Source: Nitrospinae bacterium RIFCSPLOWO2_12_FULL_45_22
GTDB lineage: Bacteria > 2-12-FULL-45-22
NCBI GenBank assembly: GCA_001803565.1
Contig: MHDQ01000134.1
Coordinates: 1-23,453, forward strand
Direction of reading: 5' to 3'
DNA: 23,453 nt
Notes under the pieces: generated by a model
Seen by the model: only the letters and a program-made list of their open reading frames with translations
The model's database searches: none
What the model was told of the DNA's origin: nothing
Made by a program: the position numbers and the translations under genes
Shown: positions 7,037 through 14,901 of the stretch, one piece after another
Layout of the letters: the number at the start of each line of letters is the position of its first letter
Numbering within the stretch: the first letter of the stretch is position 1

Positions 7037-8916
7037 TGGGTAGGAAGTATGATGTAGTAATAATCGGCGGGGGCCATGCCGGTTGTGAGGCGGCCCTGGC
7101 GGCGGCGCGGATGGGGTGCCAGACCCTACTGATTACCATAAGCCTGGATACTATTGCTCAGATGTCCTGCAATCCTGCCATTGGTGGCCTGTCTAAAGGG
7201 AATCTGGTACGGGAAATAGATGCCCTGGGAGGTCAGATGGCTAAGGTAATTGATAAAACCGGTATCCAGTTCCGGATGCTTAATCTGAGTAAAGGACCAG
7301 CCGTGAGGGCTATCCGTGCTCAAGCAGACAAACAAAAATACCGGCTATATATGCAGTGGGTTTTACAGGAACAAAGAAGGCTGGATATACTCCAGGGGTC
7401 CGTCAGCCGGGTGGTAATAGGAGATGAAGGGGTTATGGGCCTGGAGACCGATGGCGGTATCCAGATAGAGACGCGGACTATAGTAGTTGCTCCAGGGACT
7501 TTCCTGAACGGACTGCTACATTTCGGCCTGAACCACTATCCCGGGGGCCGGGCAGGCGAATCCTCCGCGGTAGCCTTGCCAGAGAGCTTGAAGGAAGCAG
7601 GACTCCAGATGGGGCGGCTGAAAACGGGGACCTCTCCCCGTCTCGATGGAAAGGCCATAGATTACTTTCGATTAGAGATCCAACCGGGTGACCAGCCGCC
7701 TCCACCTTTCTCTTTTTCCACTACCGACATAGCTCAAGAGCAAATCCCCTGTCATTTGACCTATACCAATAAGAAAACCCATGAGATAATCCGTAAAAAC
7801 CTGGATCGGTCACCTTTGTATCGAGGGGTGATCCAGGGGATAGGACCCCGGTATTGCCCATCCATTGAAGACAAGGTAGTAAGGTTCCCAGAAAAGGAAA
7901 GACATCAAATCTTCCTGGAACCAGAAGGGTTGCAAACCCGGGAGGTATACGCTAATGGTATATCTACCAGTCTCCCATACGATGTTCAGGTAGAAATCGT
8001 CAGGAGCATCAAGGGATTAGAAGACGCCAATATCCTCCGGCCCGGTTATGCCGTGGAGTATGACTATGTTTTCCCTACCCAGCTTAGGCCCACATTAGAA
8101 ACCAAGCAAATTAGCGGGTTATTTCTAGCCGGCCAGATAAACGGCACCTCCGGCTATGAAGAGGCCGCTGCCCAGGGATTGATAGCCGGGATAAATGCCG
8201 CCCTAAAAGTCCAGGGACGAGAACCAGTGATTCTAGCTCGGTCAGAGGCTTATATTGGGGTATTGATTGACGACTTAGTTACTAAAGGCACCCAGGAACC
8301 CTATCGTATGTTTACCTCCAGGGCAGAATATAGACTCCATCTAAGGCAAGATAATGCCGACCTCAGGCTTAGGGATAAGGGGTATCAGATAGGACTGGTA
8401 GGGGAGCATGAGTATCAGGTGTTTCTCCAACAGAGAGAAGAGTTTGAAAGAGAGCGGAAAAAGCTGGGCGACGAAAGGCTCAAACCTTCTCCAACGATCA
8501 ATAAAAAGCTCCAGGAGCTGGGAACATCTCCTCTGGATAAGAATCCTTCTCTTTTAGAACTCCTTAAGCGGCCCGAGATACGGTATAATGATCTAGTGGA
8601 ATTAAGCGGTGCTAGCCCAGGGGTTAGCAGGCGGGTAGCCGAGCAGATAGAAATCCAAATAAAATACGATGGCTATATCCAAAGACAGATGGAGCAGATA
8701 AAGAAATTTCAACATATGGAACAAAGGAGGGTCCCGGAAGATATAGACTACGATGCTATGCCAGCCCTATCTTCCGAGGTAAAGGAGAAACTAAAAAAGG
8801 TTCGACCCATATCATTAGGCCAGGCTTCCCGTATCCCGGGAGTTACCCCCGCCGCCATTACTGCTTTGATGAGCTATCTCGAGCACCGAAAAAGGGTAGG
8901 GAAGGGGACTTCCTGA
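7033..8916 (+). CDS. mnmG: tRNA uridine-5-carboxymethylaminomethyl modification enzyme MnmG (GidA)
   Basis: FAD-dependent partner of MnmE in wobble-uridine modification. The 627-residue protein begins with a Rossmann FAD motif ([14 protein letters not shown], glycines at 12-17), followed by SCNPAIGG at 45-52. The redox-active Cys is in [13 protein letters not shown], and a second conserved region contains [14 protein letters not shown]. The C-terminal helical domain ends with [16 protein letters not shown], the MnmE-binding family signature. The start can be ATG 7033 or 7036 because the sequence reads ATGATG; 7033 gives the four-base overlap with mnmE. Complete, normal length, next to rsmG as in many genomes (the gidA-gidB pair). 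Confidence 0.97.
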   Translation: MMGRKYDVVIIGGGHAGCEAALAAARMGCQTLLITISLDTIAQMSCNPAIGGLSKGNLVREIDALGGQMAKVIDKTGIQFRMLNLSKGPAVRAIRAQADKQKYRLYMQWVLQEQRRLDILQGSVSRVVIGDEGVMGLETDGGIQIETRTIVVAPGTFLNGLLHFGLNHYPGGRAGESSAVALPESLKEAGLQMGRLKTGTSPRLDGKAIDYFRLEIQPGDQPPPPFSFSTTDIAQEQIPCHLTYTNKKTHEIIRKNLDRSPLYRGVIQGIGPRYCPSIEDKVVRFPEKERHQIFLEPEGLQTREVYANGISTSLPYDVQVEIVRSIKGLEDANILRPGYAVEYDYVFPTQLRPTLETKQISGLFLAGQINGTSGYEEAAAQGLIAGINAALKVQGREPVILARSEAYIGVLIDDLVTKGTQEPYRMFTSRAEYRLHLRQDNADLRLRDKGYQIGLVGEHEYQVFLQQREEFERERKKLGDERLKPSPTINKKLQELGTSPLDKNPSLLELLKRPEIRYNDLVELSGASPGVSRRVAEQIEIQIKYDGYIQRQMEQIKKFQHMEQRRVPEDIDYDAMPALSSEVKEKLKKVRPISLGQASRIPGVTPAAITALMSYLEHRKRVGKGTS

Positions 8917-9069
8917 GATTTTAGCCCTGGATGAAGACGGAGCAATTTACTCCTCGCCGCTCCCTTCTCTTGCTGAACGTCTACCGGGGAAAGGATTTTT
9001 CCTTGCTGTGTCCATCCGGGGTTGCGGGGTCTAAATCTTTTTAGCTAAACCGTTACGGAGGTTAAAAGT
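8917..9069. other. mnmG-rsmG spacer with a repeat fragment
   Basis: The 153-base gap contains GACGGAGCAATTTA at 8936-8949, identical to part of the larger repeat element near 19520, followed by CTCCTCGCC, which resembles the facing arm of that element. No ORF or clear terminator is seen. It ends in the rsmG ribosome-binding site. Confidence 0.45.
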
Positions 9070-9723
9070 TTGACAGGAAAAGAGGAGACCTGGCGATTAT
9101 TTGATACCTTAGGTTTATCAGTTGACCAGGGATTAAGGGAGCGTTTTGAGAAATATATAGACGAACTGCTCCGGTGGAGCCAAAAGATAAACCTAACGGC
9201 CACTAAGAAGCCGGAAGAGATACTGAGCAACCATATCCTTTGTTCCTTGAGCTATCTAATGGCCTTTACCCCTAAGCCAGGGTTGCAGGCTATAGATATA
9301 GGTAGTGGGGCAGGCTTCCCAGGTATCCCCTTAAAGATTTATAATCCTGATCTCTCATTGACCCTCTTGGAACCCTCACAGAAGAAGCTAGCCTTCTTAA
9401 GACATATCGGGCGATTACTCCAGCTAAAGGATGTCACCTACCTGGCCATGCCTGTGGAAGGCATGGATCGAGAAAAAACCTTTGACCTGGCCTTTGCCCG
9501 GGGCTTTGGGCCGCTCAGCCGACTCGCAAGAAAAGCCGGGAGAGCCCTCCGCATGGGCGGTCTCCTCTTGGTCCGCAAAGAGAAGAATTATCTAGGAGAA
9601 ATAAAAGCGGCTGCTGCTATCCTGGCCTGGGAGGGACTCAAGCTGGACAAAGTAGTTGCTATCACCCAGGACAGACCAAGGATGGAATATTATATCTTGG
9701 CCTTCAAGAAATGTTCCACGTGA
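9070..9723 (+). CDS. rsmG: 16S rRNA (guanine(527)-N7)-methyltransferase RsmG
   Basis: RsmG (GidB) methylates G527 in the 530 loop of 16S rRNA using S-adenosylmethionine. The 217-residue protein has the family N-terminal helix region with WSQKINLTA (36-44), the SAM-binding motif AIDIGSGAGFPGIPLKI (74-90), an FARGFGPLSRL segment, and the C-terminal strand ending near YYILAF. Start codon is TTG at 9070 with GGAGG at 9057-9061, 8 bases upstream. Its stop codon lies inside the parS site, and parA begins 3 bases later. Complete and of usual length. Confidence 0.95.
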   Translation: MTGKEETWRLFDTLGLSVDQGLRERFEKYIDELLRWSQKINLTATKKPEEILSNHILCSLSYLMAFTPKPGLQAIDIGSGAGFPGIPLKIYNPDLSLTLLEPSQKKLAFLRHIGRLLQLKDVTYLAMPVEGMDREKTFDLAFARGFGPLSRLARKAGRALRMGGLLLVRKEKNYLGEIKAAAAILAWEGLKLDKVVAITQDRPRMEYYILAFKKCST

Positions 9724-9727
9724 AACA
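9712..9727. promoter_or_regulatory. parS centromere site
   Basis: TGTTCCACGTGAAACA at 9712-9727 exactly matches the Bacillus-type parS consensus TGTTNCACGTGAAACA, the site where ParB loads and spreads. It covers the last codons and stop of rsmG (TGA 9721-9723) and the first base of parA. No second copy was noticed elsewhere in the window. Confidence 0.93.
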
Positions 9728-10503
9728 TGGGTAGGATTATTGCTATAACTAATCAGAAAGGGGGTACCGGGAAGACCACTACGGCCATTAACCTGACAGC
9801 CTGCCTGGCTGCGGGCAGGAAACAGACTTTATTGATAGACTTAGACCCGCAAGCCAATGCTACCAGCGGCATAGGGATTAACCCTAAGGAGTTAAGGCGT
9901 AGTGTCTATCACCTCCTGGTGGAGCAGACCCCTTGGGAGCAGATCTTGCGGCATACCTCCTTGAAGCACTTAGACCTTATCCCTTCTAATATAGAGCTAT
10001 CCGGTGCAGAGATCGAGCTGGTTTCTATGCCCCGGCGGGAAAAAAGGCTTAAGGAAGCCTTGATGCCACTCCAAGACCTATACGAATATATCATTATTGA
10101 CTCTCCACCCTCCCTAGGACTCCTTACTCTAAATGCCTTAGTAGCTGCCAGTGCTGTCCTTATACCCCTCCAGTGCGAATATTATGCCCTGGAAGGCCTG
10201 GGCCATCTGATGGCCACTATTCATTTAGTGAAAAAGAACCTCAACCCTGATATTGCCGTAGAAGGGATTGTGTTGACAATGCATGACCGAAGGACTACAC
10301 TGAGCACCCAGGTGATCCAGGAGGTCGTGAGCCATTTTAAGGACAAAGTGTTTAAGACAATTATTCCAAGGAATGTCCGGTTGAGCGAAGCCCCCAGCCA
10401 TGGCAAGCCCATAATCTTTTATGATATCCATTCCCCTGGGGCCCAGGCGTATATCAGTCTAGCTAAGGAACTTGTCCGCAATGCCAAAAAGAGGATTGGG
10501 TAA
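9727..10503 (+). CDS. parA: Chromosome partitioning ATPase ParA (Soj)
   Basis: ParA binds DNA non-specifically as an ATP dimer and drives segregation of ParB-parS complexes. The 258-residue protein has the deviant Walker A KGGTGKTT at 11-18 near the N-terminus, DLDPQANAT for the A' motif, IIIDSPPSLG for Walker B, and the family C-terminal block NVRLSEAPSHGKPIIFYD. It lacks the N-terminal HTH of plasmid-type ParA, as expected for chromosomal Soj. ATG 9727 coincides with the end of parS; no good Shine-Dalgarno sequence precedes it, so translation is probably coupled to rsmG. Its final 23 bases overlap parB. Confidence 0.96.
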   Translation: MGRIIAITNQKGGTGKTTTAINLTACLAAGRKQTLLIDLDPQANATSGIGINPKELRRSVYHLLVEQTPWEQILRHTSLKHLDLIPSNIELSGAEIELVSMPRREKRLKEALMPLQDLYEYIIIDSPPSLGLLTLNALVAASAVLIPLQCEYYALEGLGHLMATIHLVKKNLNPDIAVEGIVLTMHDRRTTLSTQVIQEVVSHFKDKVFKTIIPRNVRLSEAPSHGKPIIFYDIHSPGAQAYISLAKELVRNAKKRIG

Positions 10504-11338
10504 AGGCTTAGGTGCCTTGATTCCACAACTGGAGGATATCTCTGGTCAAGAGCCCAGAAATATCCCGCTGGCAGAGATTTCTTTGGGCCAGTTTCAGCCC
10601 CGCAAAGGGATGGACCCGGGCCGGCTGGAGGAGCTGGCCCAATCTATCAAAGAAAAGGGGGTCATCCAACCTATCATAGTGAGACGGGCTCAGAGGGGGT
10701 ATGAGCTTGTTATAGGGGAGAGGCGTTGGCGGGCGGCCCAACTTATCGGCCTTGAGAAAATCCCGGCCCTAGTCCGAGAAGCCAGTGACTCCGAAGCCAT
10801 GGAGATGGCATTAATAGAGAATATTCAGCGAGAGGATTTAAACCCGGTAGAAGAGGCATTAGCCTATCAACGCCTCCTTCTGGATTTCAACTTAACCCAG
10901 GAGCAGATAGCCGGGCGGGTAGGTAAAGACCGCTCTTCCATAGCCAATTATCTCCGCCTCTTGCGGCTGCCGGAGATAGTCAAGCGGGACCTGGCAGAGG
11001 GGTCGCTCAGTATGGGTCATGCCCGAGCCCTCCTGGCCTTACCATCGCCAGAAGAACAGGAGGCTGCACGGAACTTAATCCTAACCAGGGGATGGTCTGT
11101 AAGGCAGACCGAGGCATATCTTAAGGAGCGGAAGACAAAACAGCAGTTGTCCGCCAGCAAAAAGTCCTTAGCGAAGGATATATTTACCCGAGACCTGGAA
11201 GAAAATCTCCAGGTCGTCTTAGGGACCAGGGTAAGGATCAAGAGGAGAGGGGGGCAAGGCAAGATTGAAGTCCACTTCTCCTCTCTGGAAGAGTTAGAGA
11301 GGATAATAAGGTTTTTCCCTTCAGTTAAAGGAGGCTAA
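10481..11338 (+). CDS. parB: Chromosome partitioning protein ParB (Spo0J)
   Basis: ParB is the parS-binding CTPase clamp that loads at the centromere and signals to ParA. From ATG 10481 the protein is 285 residues and opens with the typical MPKRGLGKGLGALIP; a TTG three codons upstream is possible but AAGGA at 10465-10469 suits the ATG. It has the CTP-binding GERRWRAA at 79-86, ENIQREDLNPVEEA at 113-126, a helix-turn-helix at about 139-162 (QEQIAGRVGKDRSSIANYL) for parS recognition, and a short C-terminal dimerisation domain. It overlaps parA by 23 bases and is followed 3 bases later by a bactofilin gene. The whole ParABS set is intact. Confidence 0.96.
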   Translation: MPKRGLGKGLGALIPQLEDISGQEPRNIPLAEISLGQFQPRKGMDPGRLEELAQSIKEKGVIQPIIVRRAQRGYELVIGERRWRAAQLIGLEKIPALVREASDSEAMEMALIENIQREDLNPVEEALAYQRLLLDFNLTQEQIAGRVGKDRSSIANYLRLLRLPEIVKRDLAEGSLSMGHARALLALPSPEEQEAARNLILTRGWSVRQTEAYLKERKTKQQLSASKKSLAKDIFTRDLEENLQVVLGTRVRIKRRGGQGKIEVHFSSLEELERIIRFFPSVKGG

Positions 11339-11341
11339 GAT

Positions 11342-11788
11342 ATGCTCTGGGTAAAAGAGAGAGAGAGGATAAGAGCCTATTTGGGAGAGGGCACGTCCTT
11401 TAAAGGTCAGCTAAACTTTGAAGGAACGGTTCGGCTGGATGGTAAATTAGAAGGGGCGATAATTACTAAGGATAACCTGGTTTTGGGGGAGACGGCTCAA
11501 ATAAAGGCTGATATTTCCGTAGGCAACTTAATAACCAAGGGAAGGATCATTGGGGACATTACTGCCACGGGAAGAGTGGAGATCCATGCTGGGGCCGAAG
11601 TCTATGGTAGTATAAAAACCCCCATCCTTAAAATAGAGGAAGGAGCAATTTTTGTCGGCAAGTGTGAGACGCATAGAGAAGGTGGAAAGCCCCTGCGGGT
11701 ACCTTCTCCTATGGCCTCTGACACGGTGGGAGAAGGACAGCGGCAGTTGGTCCTTTACCCTACTAAACCCGAGAAGCGATCCTCATGA
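11342..11788 (+). CDS. Bactofilin (polymer-forming cytoskeletal protein, DUF583)
   Basis: A 148-residue protein whose centre (about 18-115) is a run of short beta-strand repeats rich in Gly, Val and Ile, starting FKGQLNFEGTVRLDGKLEGAI, which is the bactofilin signature. Bactofilins polymerise without nucleotides and act as scaffolds for cell-wall enzymes, stalk formation or, in Myxococcus, positioning of ParABS. The N-terminus is short and charged, the C-terminus polar and likely disordered. AAGGAGG at 11328-11334 lies 7 bases before ATG. It sits immediately after parB and overlaps the next gene by four bases (ATGA), so it is co-expressed with the partition genes. Confidence 0.9.
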   Translation: MLWVKERERIRAYLGEGTSFKGQLNFEGTVRLDGKLEGAIITKDNLVLGETAQIKADISVGNLITKGRIIGDITATGRVEIHAGAEVYGSIKTPILKIEEGAIFVGKCETHREGGKPLRVPSPMASDTVGEGQRQLVLYPTKPEKRSS

Positions 11789-13317
11789 TAGCCAGGGTGT
11801 GGAGTTGTTCGGTTTATGGCATAGAGGCATATCGGGTGGAGGTAGAAGTGGATATTTCTCCCGGTTTTCCTGGTTTTTCTGTGGTAGGCCTTCCAGATAT
11901 CGCGGTCAAAGAGAGCCGGGATCGAGTTAAGGCAGCTATAAATAATGCCGGTTTTTCCTTCCCCTTTAAAAAAATCACCGTAAACTTGGCCCCGGCAGAT
12001 ATCCGGAAAGAGGGACCCTACTTTGATCTACCTATCGCCATAGCCATATTGAAGGCCATGGGATTCGTTACCGGAGAGGGGATAGAGGATCTGATCATTT
12101 CCGGCGAACTATCCCTGGATGGAAGGGTGAAAGGGATCAAGGGGGCTCTTTCTATGGCTTTGGCAGCAGAAAGGACTTCCAGCCCGGGAATGATCCTACC
12201 CGAAGAGAACGCGGCTGAGGCCGCGGCTGTGCAAGGGATTGATATTTATGGGGTTAAGTCCCTCCCCCAGGTGATAGAGTTTCTCAATGGGCAGCTTTAT
12301 ATACCGCCAAAGAGGGTAGAGATCGGAGAAGTCTTACGTCCGGAGGATTGCTACCAATTGGATTTTTCTGATGTGAAGGGACAGGCCCATGTGAAACGGG
12401 CTTTGGAGGTAGCAGCGGCCGGGGGGCACAATGTCTTAATGTTGGGCCCACCTGGTTCAGGAAAATCAATGTTGGCCAAGCGTATACCTACCATATTGCC
12501 TTCTATGACTTTAGAAGAGGCCGTATCTACCACTAGAATCCACAGCATTATGGGATTAATCCCCCCCGGGCAACCCCTAATTACTACTAGACCTTTCCGG
12601 GCTCCTCACCATACTATTTCTGATGCGGGCTTAATCGGAGGGGGACAGATACCTATGCCTGGGGAAGTGAGTCTGGCCCATAATGGAGTATTATTTTTAG
12701 ATGAACTCCCAGAGTTTAAAAGGAATGTCCTGGAAGTCTTGAGACAGCCTATGGAGGATGGAACGGTCACTATAGCCCGGGCCTCTATGTCAGTATCTTT
12801 CCCTACACGAATTATCCTTATAGGTGCCTGTAACCCTTGCCCCTGCGGTTATTATAACGACCTGTTGCGGGAGTGTACGTGCAGCCCATTAGAGATTAAA
12901 CGTTACTTAAGTAAGCTGTCTGGACCTCTTTTGGATCGGATTGATATCCATATAGAGGTACCATCGGTAAGATATAAGGAATTGACAGGAGAAGGGTTAA
13001 CTGAACCTTCTGCCGCTATAAGGGGAAAGGTGGAAAAGGCCCGGGAGAGGCAGCGAGCGAGGTTTAAGAACCAGGCTATATTCTGCAATGCCCAGATGAA
13101 TCCTAAGCAGTTGAGGCGGTATTGTCCGATTAGCGAGGATTCCAAAAGGCTTTTAGAGGTGGCCATAACCAAATTTGGTATGAGTGCCAGGGCATATGAT
13201 AGGATACTTAAAGTGGCCAGATCTATTGCCGACTTAGAGGGAGAGGAAGAGACGGGCCCTCATCATATTTCTGAAGCCCTCCAATATAGATCCCTGGATC
13301 GGGAGTATCGCCTGTAA
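11785..13317 (+). CDS. YifB/ComM-family Mg-chelatase-like AAA+ ATPase
   Basis: A 510-residue protein of the YifB/ComM family. It has an N-terminal S5/Lon-protease-like fold (about 1-165, including SVVGLPDIAVKESRDRV), a central AAA+ domain with Walker A GPPGSGKS at 221-228 and Walker B VLFLDELPE at 302-310, a Cys-rich insertion GACNPCPCGYY, and the C-terminal Mg-chelatase-type domain with RAYDRILKVARSIADLEG. ComM in Vibrio and Acinetobacter is a branch-migration helicase in natural transformation; most homologues are uncharacterised, so a DNA-processing role is inferred. It starts in a four-base overlap with the bactofilin gene; murJ follows after 11 bases. Confidence 0.93.
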   Translation: MIARVWSCSVYGIEAYRVEVEVDISPGFPGFSVVGLPDIAVKESRDRVKAAINNAGFSFPFKKITVNLAPADIRKEGPYFDLPIAIAILKAMGFVTGEGIEDLIISGELSLDGRVKGIKGALSMALAAERTSSPGMILPEENAAEAAAVQGIDIYGVKSLPQVIEFLNGQLYIPPKRVEIGEVLRPEDCYQLDFSDVKGQAHVKRALEVAAAGGHNVLMLGPPGSGKSMLAKRIPTILPSMTLEEAVSTTRIHSIMGLIPPGQPLITTRPFRAPHHTISDAGLIGGGQIPMPGEVSLAHNGVLFLDELPEFKRNVLEVLRQPMEDGTVTIARASMSVSFPTRIILIGACNPCPCGYYNDLLRECTCSPLEIKRYLSKLSGPLLDRIDIHIEVPSVRYKELTGEGLTEPSAAIRGKVEKARERQRARFKNQAIFCNAQMNPKQLRRYCPISEDSKRLLEVAITKFGMSARAYDRILKVARSIADLEGEEETGPHHISEALQYRSLDREYRL

Positions 13318-13328
13318 AGGGTGGAAGA

Positions 13329-14897
13329 ATGGTTGAAGAAGAGCGAATAGTGAGGGCGGCAGGCTTAGTAGGTTTTCTTACCCTGCTGAGCAGGGTCTTT
13401 GGTCTATTAAGGGATATCGTGGTGGCCAATTTTTTTGGTGCCACTATGGCGGCTGATGCCTTCTATGTAGCCTTCAGGATCCCTAATCTCCTCCGGCGCC
13501 TCTTAGCCGAAGGGGCCTTGAGCATATCCTTTATCCCTATCTTTACCGACTATTTGACCCATCAAAGCAAGGGGGAAGCCTTTAAGGTTGCTCGAGTTAC
13601 TCTAACCTTGATTATCCTAATCCTAATCCTTGTTTCTGTCCTGGGGATCATCTTTTCTCCAAAGATAGTAACCGTATTTGCCCCGGGCTTTTCTGTCCAG
13701 CCGAATAAATTTGCCCTAACAGTATTACTCAATCAAGTTATGTTCCCGTTTATCTTTTTTGTTGGGCTAGTTGCCCTGGCTATGGGCATCTTGAATTCCC
13801 TTAATCACTTCGCTGCCCCGGCCCTTGCCCCGGTTTGCTTGAACATTGCTATTATTTGTTCGACTATACTTCTTTCTCGTTATCTGACAGAGCCCATTAT
13901 GGCTGTGGCTATTGGAGTGATGTTAGGTGGCCTGATGCAGCTCCTCTTACAAATCCCTTTTTTGCTTCGGGCGGGGATGGTATTTGGCCTGGATTTTCAT
14001 TTCGGCCATCCAGCCATAAGGAGAATGGGGATACTTTTTGGGCCAGCAGTTTTAGGGGTTGCAGTCTATCATTTAGATGTTTTCGTTTCCACAGTGCTGG
14101 CTTCCCTATTAGAGGAGGGGAGCGTGTCTTATCTATATTATGCCTCTCGCTTCTTTGAATTTCCTCAAGGCATCTTTGTTATTTCCGTGGCAACGGTGGT
14201 CTTTCCTGCCCTTTCCCGCTATGGGGCTACGGGTGATATGGAAAACTTCAAGGCGGGGCTTTCCCTTGCCTTGAGGCTGGTATCTTTTATTACTATCCCG
14301 GCTACTATAGGGTTGGTTATCCTTAGGGTTCCCTTGATAAAACTCTTTTTCCAGCGGGGGGCTTTTGATGCAGAGACTACCTGGGCAACGGCACAGGCCC
14401 TTCTATATTATTCATTGGGGTTATGGTCAGTAGCTGGTGCCCGAATTATGGTCCAGGCCTATTATTCACTAAAGGATACCAGGACCCCGGCATTTTTAGC
14501 CTTTCTAACTTTTCTGATCAACCTTTTCCTGAGTCTGATACTGATGGGCCCCTTGAGTTATGGGGGGTTAGCCCTGGCTAATTCCTTCGCCTCCTCCTTC
14601 AATTTCGTCAGCTTAATTTGGATACTACGGAGGAGGCTTGGTGGAATTAGACTAGGGGAGCTGGGTCTTTCTCTGGCAAAAAGCAGTGTTTGTTCGTCTG
14701 TTATGGGCCTTGGGTTATATATTTATTGCCGGCAGGTTCTTTGGCAATCGCCGGGTTCCTGGTTTCAGGAGGGGCTTTTTCTTTTGGGCGCTATCCTTTT
14801 AGGAAGCTCAATTTTTTTTGTACTGGCTTACCTTCTAAGAACCCAGGAGCTGAAAGTAGTTATGCAGTTATGGGATAGAGGTAGGCATAAGCTATGA
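13329..14897 (+). CDS. murJ: Lipid II flippase MurJ (MviN)
   Basis: MurJ moves the peptidoglycan precursor lipid II across the inner membrane. The 522-residue protein is almost entirely hydrophobic, with about 14 predicted membrane helices, and has the family N-terminal block GFLTLLSRVFGLLRDIVVA followed by ADAFYVAFRIPNLLRRLLAEGALS, plus FQRGAFDAETTWATAQALLYYSLG in the second half. Length is normal. The start ATG 13329 is preceded by a purine-rich GGTGGAAG. It is the last gene of the long plus-strand series; its stop is only 4 bases from the end of the convergent regulator gene, so any terminator must lie within coding sequence. Confidence 0.95.
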   Translation: MVEEERIVRAAGLVGFLTLLSRVFGLLRDIVVANFFGATMAADAFYVAFRIPNLLRRLLAEGALSISFIPIFTDYLTHQSKGEAFKVARVTLTLIILILILVSVLGIIFSPKIVTVFAPGFSVQPNKFALTVLLNQVMFPFIFFVGLVALAMGILNSLNHFAAPALAPVCLNIAIICSTILLSRYLTEPIMAVAIGVMLGGLMQLLLQIPFLLRAGMVFGLDFHFGHPAIRRMGILFGPAVLGVAVYHLDVFVSTVLASLLEEGSVSYLYYASRFFEFPQGIFVISVATVVFPALSRYGATGDMENFKAGLSLALRLVSFITIPATIGLVILRVPLIKLFFQRGAFDAETTWATAQALLYYSLGLWSVAGARIMVQAYYSLKDTRTPAFLAFLTFLINLFLSLILMGPLSYGGLALANSFASSFNFVSLIWILRRRLGGIRLGELGLSLAKSSVCSSVMGLGLYIYCRQVLWQSPGSWFQEGLFLLGAILLGSSIFFVLAYLLRTQELKVVMQLWDRGRHKL

Positions 14898-14901
14898 GCC
14901 G

